Origin: SAR92 bacterium BACL16 MAG-120619-bin48
Lineage (GTDB): Bacteria > Pseudomonadota > Gammaproteobacteria > Pseudomonadales > Porticoccaceae
Assembly: GCA_001438605.1 (NCBI GenBank)
Contig: LIDE01000009.1
Location: forward strand, 26,001-90,000
Length of the DNA stretch: 64,000 nt
Direction: 5' to 3'
Positions 59,501-64,000 of this stretch are shown piece after piece. Position numbers and translations under genes: made by a program. The first letter of the stretch is position 1. Every line of letters begins with the position of its first letter. The notes below the pieces were generated by a model that saw only the letters and a list, made by a program, of their open reading frames with translations, had not been told where the DNA came from and made no database searches.

Positions 59501-60226
59501 ATGAACAAATTACTTCTTCGTTGTGCCCTGCTGCTGAGCTTGTTTGCGGCACCACTTGCCATGAGTGACGATCACTCGACTGTGATTATCGCTGATAAAA
59601 ACGGTGTTACTGCCGTTGAGCTAGCGACAACTGATGACGCTGCACCCAACCAGACTGCAGAAAACCCCAGCGACAGCGCCGACTACGACTCAGAGGTGCA
59701 AGCGCTCGTCTCTGGCATTGTGGCCGAGCTGAAAGGCGAATGGGCGCAACTGGATGACAGCGAGCGCGAAGAGATCAAAGCAGCGCTGCGCTCGGTGCGC
59801 GATGGCGTCTCCGTTGAACTAGATCAGTCGATGGATTTTAAAACCATGATCGTCGCTGTTGTAGCCATCGTCTTTACCATTGGTTCGCCGATTCTCATTG
59901 TGATTTTGCTGCTGTTTTTCACTTATCGCAGACGTAAGCAGCGGACAGCCTTAGTCGAGAAGTTTATTGATGCAGGTAAAGATGTTCCGCCTGAGGTGTT
60001 GTCAGTTCTTAGTGGCAACCGTGATCACACCGACAATTTACACCGCGGCTTGTTGCTCTCGGGCGTAGGGATTGGATTCTTTCTTTTCCTAGGTTTAATG
60101 ATGGACTGGGACGTGGCCTCGATCGCATTAATCCCGCTCTGCGTCGGTATTGCACGACTATTGATTTGGAAGCTGGATGCGAAGAAATCGCTAGAGCATG
60201 ACAGTGACAGCGATTCTGCTGCCTGA
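59501..60226 (+). CDS. DUF6249 membrane protein with signal peptide
   Basis: Protein of 241 residues: signal peptide (about 1-22, cleavage after AMS), an acidic periplasmic part (about 25-105), a span near 108-135 (VAVVAIVFTIGSPILIVILLL), a basic cytoplasmic RRRKQR loop, then two spans near 180-225. This layout fits DUF6249. AAAGGATATTACT precedes ATG. It is encoded 5 bp before an ECF sigma factor and could sense or hold that factor. Function unknown. Confidence 0.82.
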   Translation: MNKLLLRCALLLSLFAAPLAMSDDHSTVIIADKNGVTAVELATTDDAAPNQTAENPSDSADYDSEVQALVSGIVAELKGEWAQLDDSEREEIKAALRSVRDGVSVELDQSMDFKTMIVAVVAIVFTIGSPILIVILLLFFTYRRRKQRTALVEKFIDAGKDVPPEVLSVLSGNRDHTDNLHRGLLLSGVGIGFFLFLGLMMDWDVASIALIPLCVGIARLLIWKLDAKKSLEHDSDSDSAA

Positions 60227-60231
60227 TCTCC

Positions 60232-60831
60232 ATGTCCATTTCAGATCAGGCCCTGATCGACAGGGTTATCAAGGACGATAATCATTTGGCCTTTGCGGAG
60301 CTGGTGAAACGCTATCAATCCCAGCTCCGCTATTCCCTGCGCCAACTGACAGGTTGGAACGAAGCGCTGGCCGATGACCTTGCACAAGAGACTTTTATTA
60401 AAGCTTATCGCGCTATCGCAAGCTTTGAGGGCAGTGCAAAGTTTTCCAGCTGGCTCTATCGGATCGCCTATAACCAGATGGTGAGCCACTTTCGCGTAGC
60501 GCGCAATCGCGAGCTGAGTTTGGATAGCGTGGGTAACGACACTGCGCTGAGTGACCTGAACTTCGAATCAGCCTTTGACTTGAGCGATTCAGACACGCAG
60601 GTGTCTGCAGAGCACTACCAACAGTTCCATCAAGACCTCGCCAAAGCGATGGCGGGCTTGCCGCAAAATCAACGCATGGCGCTGCACATGCATTTACACC
60701 GAGAGTGCACACAACAAGAAATTTCAGATATTATGAATATCCCGTTGGGCACCGTAAAAACCCTGATAACTCGGGGGAAAATCAGCCTCAGAGAACGGCT
60801 CGCGGATTGGCAGACTGGAGAAACACCATGA
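60232..60831 (+). CDS. ECF-type RNA polymerase sigma factor
   Basis: Sigma-70 family protein of 199 residues: region 2 LADDLAQETFIKAYRAIASFEG with KFSSWLYRIAYNQMVSHFR, and region 4 HRECTQQEISDIMNIPLGTVKTLITRGKISLRERL. It lacks region 3, as ECF factors do. Its stop overlaps the next gene by ATGA, so the three genes form an operon. The partner anti-sigma is not identified by motif; the flanking membrane proteins are candidates. Stimulus unknown. Confidence 0.9.
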   Translation: MSISDQALIDRVIKDDNHLAFAELVKRYQSQLRYSLRQLTGWNEALADDLAQETFIKAYRAIASFEGSAKFSSWLYRIAYNQMVSHFRVARNRELSLDSVGNDTALSDLNFESAFDLSDSDTQVSAEHYQQFHQDLAKAMAGLPQNQRMALHMHLHRECTQQEISDIMNIPLGTVKTLITRGKISLRERLADWQTGETP

Positions 60832-61160
60832 GCACCAGAAACAACATTGACCCTCTCGACACTATTTTCGCGCGTGCGCGCAGTACTGAGCCCTACGTGG
60901 TTGCGGGTGAGTTTTCAGCGAGCGTGATTAAAGCGCTACCGAAAGGTCGACGCTTGATGGATTGGCAAGATGCCGCGATAACGCTGGCATTTACCGTCGC
61001 AGGCTGCATTCTGGCTTATTGGTTTTTCCCCGTTGAGCGACTGTCGCACCTTGTGCCAAATCAGTTTGTGATTACGCCAATGATGCTGCTCGGCATGACT
61101 GGATGCGTCGGCGCAGTCTGTGGCGGCGCCTATTGGGCGGCAGAGACGAGTAAACTGTAG
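60828..61160 (+). CDS. small membrane protein coupled to the ECF sigma factor
   Basis: Protein of 110 residues starting at ATG 60828 with GGAG 7 nt upstream; the frame runs open to 60705 inside the sigma gene. A soluble N-terminus (about 1-40) carries EPYVVAGEFSASVIKALPKGRR, followed by two spans (about 48-65 and 78-102). There is no zinc anti-sigma His-Cys-Cys motif, but position and topology resemble membrane anti-sigma factors. No known family recognised. Confidence 0.72.
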   Translation: MSTRNNIDPLDTIFARARSTEPYVVAGEFSASVIKALPKGRRLMDWQDAAITLAFTVAGCILAYWFFPVERLSHLVPNQFVITPMMLLGMTGCVGAVCGGAYWAAETSKL

Positions 61161-61176
61161 TCGCGAACGGAGTCGC

Positions 61177-61530
61177 TCACGAGGTCTGTCGCGACCTAAA
61201 AAATGACCCAACCACCCGCAAAAGAATATAAAGAATAAGCACAAACATCAGCACAGCCAGTATTGGCGCCAAGCCTCGCTGAAATCCCAGATCATCCCCA
61301 GATGCCAAAAGCCCCTCGTAGAGACTGACAAAAAAAGCGGGTGCAAGATGTTTATCATCTGGATACGCCGTGACAGGTGTAACCAGTATCGCAGCACTGA
61401 CCAGCACCGGTACATGTCGCACCCACGCCGCACGAGCCTTGCGCAGCAGGTAACCCAACACAATTAATAAACAGACGCCCCCAGCAATATAGGCGATCCA
61501 ACCGTACAAATAATCTTCGGCAGAAAACAT
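61177..61530 (-). CDS. small membrane protein of unknown function
   Basis: Protein of 117 residues with a first span at about 10-30 (IAYIAGGVCLLIVLGYLL), a second possible one at 38-55 and a third near 90-110. It lies 2 bp past ycgN on the same strand and is probably cotranscribed. I recognise no family. Confidence 0.65.
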   Translation of the reverse strand: MFSAEDYLYGWIAYIAGGVCLLIVLGYLLRKARAAWVRHVPVLVSAAILVTPVTAYPDDKHLAPAFFVSLYEGLLASGDDLGFQRGLAPILAVLMFVLILYILLRVVGSFFRSRQTS

Positions 61531-61532
61531 AA

Positions 61533-61979
61533 TTAATCAATCCATTTAATAATATGGTCTTCGATATCGTCGTCATGAACAAAGCGTTCAGAGATTACTT
61601 TACCACGCAGCGATGCGCCATAACTATGCAGGGTTTGACGATCACCCGAGCGCAGATGATGCCATTCAGGTAACGGCAAGCCAGCGTCAAGTAGGCGGTA
61701 AGAGCAACTCTGCGGCAGCCAGCTGATTTCGTTGATGTTGTTGCGATCGAGTTTGATACAGTCGGTGACAATTGCATGCCGTCCAGCGTAGTCAGAGCAT
61801 TGACAGCTCTCAGTATCGAGCAGCTCACAGGTAACGTTGGTGAAATAGATATCGTCGTTATCGTAGTCTTGCAGCTTTACCAGACAGCATTTACCGCAGC
61901 CATCACACAGTGACTCCCACTCGGGCTCACTCATCTCGGCGAGAGATTTTGTTTGCCACCACGACTGTTCGCTGGTCAT
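61533..61979 (-). CDS. ycgN: YcgN family cysteine-cluster protein
   Basis: Protein of 148 residues with the Cys cluster CDGCGKCCLVKLQD at the N-terminus and further CQCSDY, a probable metal or Fe-S site. The family (UPF0260) is widespread in gammaproteobacteria and of unknown function. It overlaps ycgL by ATGA, making the rnd-ycgL-ycgN chain. Confidence 0.9.
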   Translation of the reverse strand: MTSEQSWWQTKSLAEMSEPEWESLCDGCGKCCLVKLQDYDNDDIYFTNVTCELLDTESCQCSDYAGRHAIVTDCIKLDRNNINEISWLPQSCSYRLLDAGLPLPEWHHLRSGDRQTLHSYGASLRGKVISERFVHDDDIEDHIIKWID

Positions 61980-62236
61980 TTGGGCTCGCCCTGCGGATAA
62001 AGGGGTGGCGGCATTTGCAGGTAAAATCCGTTGTCGACGATCTCAGACATGACCTTGAGAACATCCGCCTGAGCCAGTTTCTTTTTCTCACTCAGTAACA
62101 TAGTGGTCACCAATATGGGCTTGGCAAATCGCTGCAATAGAAACTCTGGCACGCGGGTTAACTTGTCTTCTCGAGAGACGTAAAGGTACATGCCCTCTTT
62201 GCTCGCAGTTTTATAGATATCGCAGAGAATCTTCAT
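61976..62236 (-). CDS. ycgL: YcgL domain protein
   Basis: Protein of 86 residues: MKILCDIYKTASKEGMYLYV and VDNGFYLQMPPPLY are the YcgL signatures. The domain has a small alpha/beta fold of unknown role. It overlaps rnd and ycgN by 4 bp each. Confidence 0.92.
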   Translation of the reverse strand: MKILCDIYKTASKEGMYLYVSREDKLTRVPEFLLQRFAKPILVTTMLLSEKKKLAQADVLKVMSEIVDNGFYLQMPPPLYPQGEPK

Positions 62237-63369
62237 AGACTGTCACTGCTGTCCATAACCGCCTGCAAGGCCGGTGTGACAAAATCCACACGCCAACCCT
62301 CGACCAACCGCAACGGCCACTGGCAATCGCCCTCGACGGCACTGCGCAAAATCGACTCCAACTCTTTTTTGTTGCACATCAACTCTTTTGGAATCGCATT
62401 GTTTTCAGCAACTTCGTCGAGGCTGACGCGCATTTGTTTCATGACCTCGGCCACCGGTCGCGATAGTGGCTGCGGCAAACTCTCGGGTACAGGGCTGTCA
62501 TCGACCGACGCAATAATCTGCAAAACTGCCTCGCCAAATCGCTTCACCGAGCGGCCGTACCAGTCATCAATTTTGTAGAGCTGCCCCATACTGGTGGGCA
62601 GCTTGCTCGCCAGCTCCATCAGTACATTGTCTTTCACAATGTGTGAGCGCGGCTTGTCGAGACTTCGGGCAGTTTCCTCGCGCCAATCGCAGAGTAACTT
62701 GAGCGCCGTGAGTGATTTACCCTGCAAGCGCCATGCACCTTTAATACGCAGGTAATAATCCGCGACTTTGCGCCGCTCGACAGCGGTCTGCAGCAGACCG
62801 CGCATCTCCTCAGCAAACCAGCTCTGGCGCTCTAATCTGTCGAGCTTGTCGGCGAGCAGCGTGTAAATTCGGTGCAGATATAGGACATCGTCTGCGGCAT
62901 AACTCTTTTGTCGCTCACTCAGTGGGCGAGCCATCCAATCTGACCGCGTATCTTCCTTGCCTAACTCTACGTCGAGCATCTCTTGCACCAACCGTGCATA
63001 ACCCATGGAATAACCAATATTGGCCAGTCCTGCGGCGACTTGCGTGTCAAAAATAGTCGCGGGGCAAATCGACAGCACATGTTCAAGAACTTCGAAATCT
63101 TCGCCGGGGGAGTGAAAAATCAGCGTTCGACTGGGTGCTTCAAGCAAGTTTTTGAGCGGTCCGAACTGGTCAATGGCAAGGACGTCAATCAACCAACACT
63201 GCTCACCATCGGACAGCTGAATCAACGCTAACTTGGGAAAGTAGGTGTCGGTGCGCATAAATTCCGTATCAATCGCCAGCGCCGGCAGCGCTGTCAGCGC
63301 CTCACACAATGTTGCTAATTGCTGGTTATCGGCAATCCAGTGATAGTGCACATCCGTTTCTGTTGTCAT
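62233..63369 (-). CDS. rnd: ribonuclease D
   Basis: Exonuclease of 378 residues: DEDDy acids in ALAIDTEFMRTDTYFP, FHSPGEDFEVL and SYAADDVLYL, then two HRDC domains in the C-terminal half. It trims tRNA and other RNA 3' ends. Length matches E. coli RNase D (375 aa). It starts 1 bp before the recR stop region and is coupled to ycgL by ATGA. Confidence 0.95.
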   Translation of the reverse strand: MTTETDVHYHWIADNQQLATLCEALTALPALAIDTEFMRTDTYFPKLALIQLSDGEQCWLIDVLAIDQFGPLKNLLEAPSRTLIFHSPGEDFEVLEHVLSICPATIFDTQVAAGLANIGYSMGYARLVQEMLDVELGKEDTRSDWMARPLSERQKSYAADDVLYLHRIYTLLADKLDRLERQSWFAEEMRGLLQTAVERRKVADYYLRIKGAWRLQGKSLTALKLLCDWREETARSLDKPRSHIVKDNVLMELASKLPTSMGQLYKIDDWYGRSVKRFGEAVLQIIASVDDSPVPESLPQPLSRPVAEVMKQMRVSLDEVAENNAIPKELMCNKKELESILRSAVEGDCQWPLRLVEGWRVDFVTPALQAVMDSSDSL

Positions 63370-63963
63370 CTAGAGGGATTTCCTACTTTGCAAGGCCATA
63401 TTGAGGGTGCCACCATCGACATACTCCAGTTCGCCACCCATGGGCACGCCATAGGCGATGCGCGATACAGCTACGCCAATGGCCTTGGCTTTATCCGCAA
63501 TAAAATGTGCGGTGGCCTCGCCTTCAACGGTCAGGTTAGTCGCCAGTATTAACTCGCGGACATCGCCCACCTTGAGCCTTGCAATAAGCTGATCGATACC
63601 TAGCTTTTCAGGGCCTATGCCGTCTATCGGAGACAAATGCCCCAGCAGAACAAAATACTTGCCGCGGAAACTGCCCGCTTGCTCAATGGCGTAGAGATCG
63701 GCCGGACTCTCGACCACGCAAATCTGTTCGGGCAGGCGTCGCTCGTTGCTGCAAATACTGCATAGTTCGTGCTCTGTGAGGGTGCGACAGCCGCCACAGC
63801 GGCCCACTTTATCGACTGACTCAATAATCATTTCTGCGAGACGCGCCGCGCCGCTGCGATCTCGCTCAAGCAGGTGCAGGGCCATGCGCTGGGCGGTCTT
63901 TGCGCCAACGCCCGGCAGCACGCGCAGGGAGTCAATTAGTTGATCAATTAAATTACCGTACAC
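63370..63963 (-). CDS. recR: recombination protein RecR
   Basis: Protein of 197 residues: Hh[16 protein letters not shown], a four-Cys zinc finger [16 protein letters not shown], and a Toprim domain with [13 protein letters not shown] and the C-terminal [16 protein letters not shown]. It loads RecA with RecF/RecO at gaps. The start is GTG with AGG about 8 nt upstream. The usual ybaB/ebfC neighbour would lie beyond the right edge, consistent with the family order. Confidence 0.95.
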   Translation of the reverse strand: MYGNLIDQLIDSLRVLPGVGAKTAQRMALHLLERDRSGAARLAEMIIESVDKVGRCGGCRTLTEHELCSICSNERRLPEQICVVESPADLYAIEQAGSFRGKYFVLLGHLSPIDGIGPEKLGIDQLIARLKVGDVRELILATNLTVEGEATAHFIADKAKAIGVAVSRIAYGVPMGGELEYVDGGTLNMALQSRKSL

Positions 63964-64000
63964 AGTTGCGCCTTTTATAGTGGGTTTTGTCGTAGGTCTT

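Noticed and set aside
63964..64000. 3' end of ybaB/ebfC at the right edge
   Set aside because: Only 37 bases remain; one minus-strand frame has a stop, but nothing matches the YbaB C-terminus well enough.

Overview
The window is a 64 kb piece of a gammaproteobacterial chromosome, with no prophage, insertion sequence or CRISPR array seen. Three things point to the class: the block thrS-infC-rpmI-rplT-pheS-pheT-ihfA-merR, the fused RlmKL methyltransferase, and Rmf, YcgL, YcgN and IHF-alpha. The load of acyl-CoA metabolism, the imuA-imuB pair and the Pseudomonas-like ornithine decarboxylase suggest a marine, lipid-using lineage near Cellvibrionales/Spongiibacteraceae. That placement is inference from gene content only.

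Region 1 (1-12.8 kb). A FabG4-type reductase (cut by the left edge) diverges from a FadI-type thiolase. A candidate structured RNA follows, then an NhaC antiporter. A minus-strand run then encodes a MaoC hydratase, an MFE-2-like 3-hydroxyacyl-CoA dehydrogenase and a thiolase, which together cover three steps of beta-oxidation. After an SDR come a lipoprotein alkylsulfatase and an alpha/beta hydrolase. At 10.9-12.8 kb an RLAN/RimK-type ATP-grasp ligase is followed 1 bp later by a GNAT acetyltransferase, a pair with no assigned pathway here.

Region 2 (13-24.9 kb). An M2 peptidyl-dipeptidase lipoprotein overlaps a POT peptide transporter. Two separate two-gene acyl-CoA dehydrogenase (ACAD) units follow. 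In each, the first subunit keeps an Arg-paired catalytic-type Glu and the second lacks it, the pattern expected of heteromeric ACADs. A DUF1295 membrane protein, an HSL-type hydrolase and a YczE/YitT-like membrane protein lie among them. A PsrA-like palindrome lies upstream of the second ACAD unit.

Region 3 (25-38.7 kb). A minus-strand MFS-atuA-atuC-atuE-atuF-fadH run resembles the acyclic-terpene (geranyl-CoA carboxylase) pathway, with 2,4-dienoyl-CoA reductase attached. An SCP2 protein, a GST, a further ACAD and an AraC-family regulator complete the block.

Region 4 (38.9-44.1 kb). An SOS cassette, imuA-imuB, carries a consensus LexA box but no dnaE2 in the window. Next are a truncated sigma-54-type regulator, speC, and tRNA-Pro(GGG) with a partly duplicated terminator flanking a small palindromic element.

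Region 5 (44.1-64 kb). This is mostly conserved housekeeping: the translation block, rlmKL, rmf, fadD, a MoxR/VWA pair, a DUF6249-ECF sigma-small membrane protein operon, ycgN-ycgL-rnd and recR. A second candidate small RNA lies downstream of rmf. Overall the window describes a cell that breaks down fatty acids, alkyl sulfates, branched isoprenoids and possibly sterol-like side chains, and that takes up peptides.
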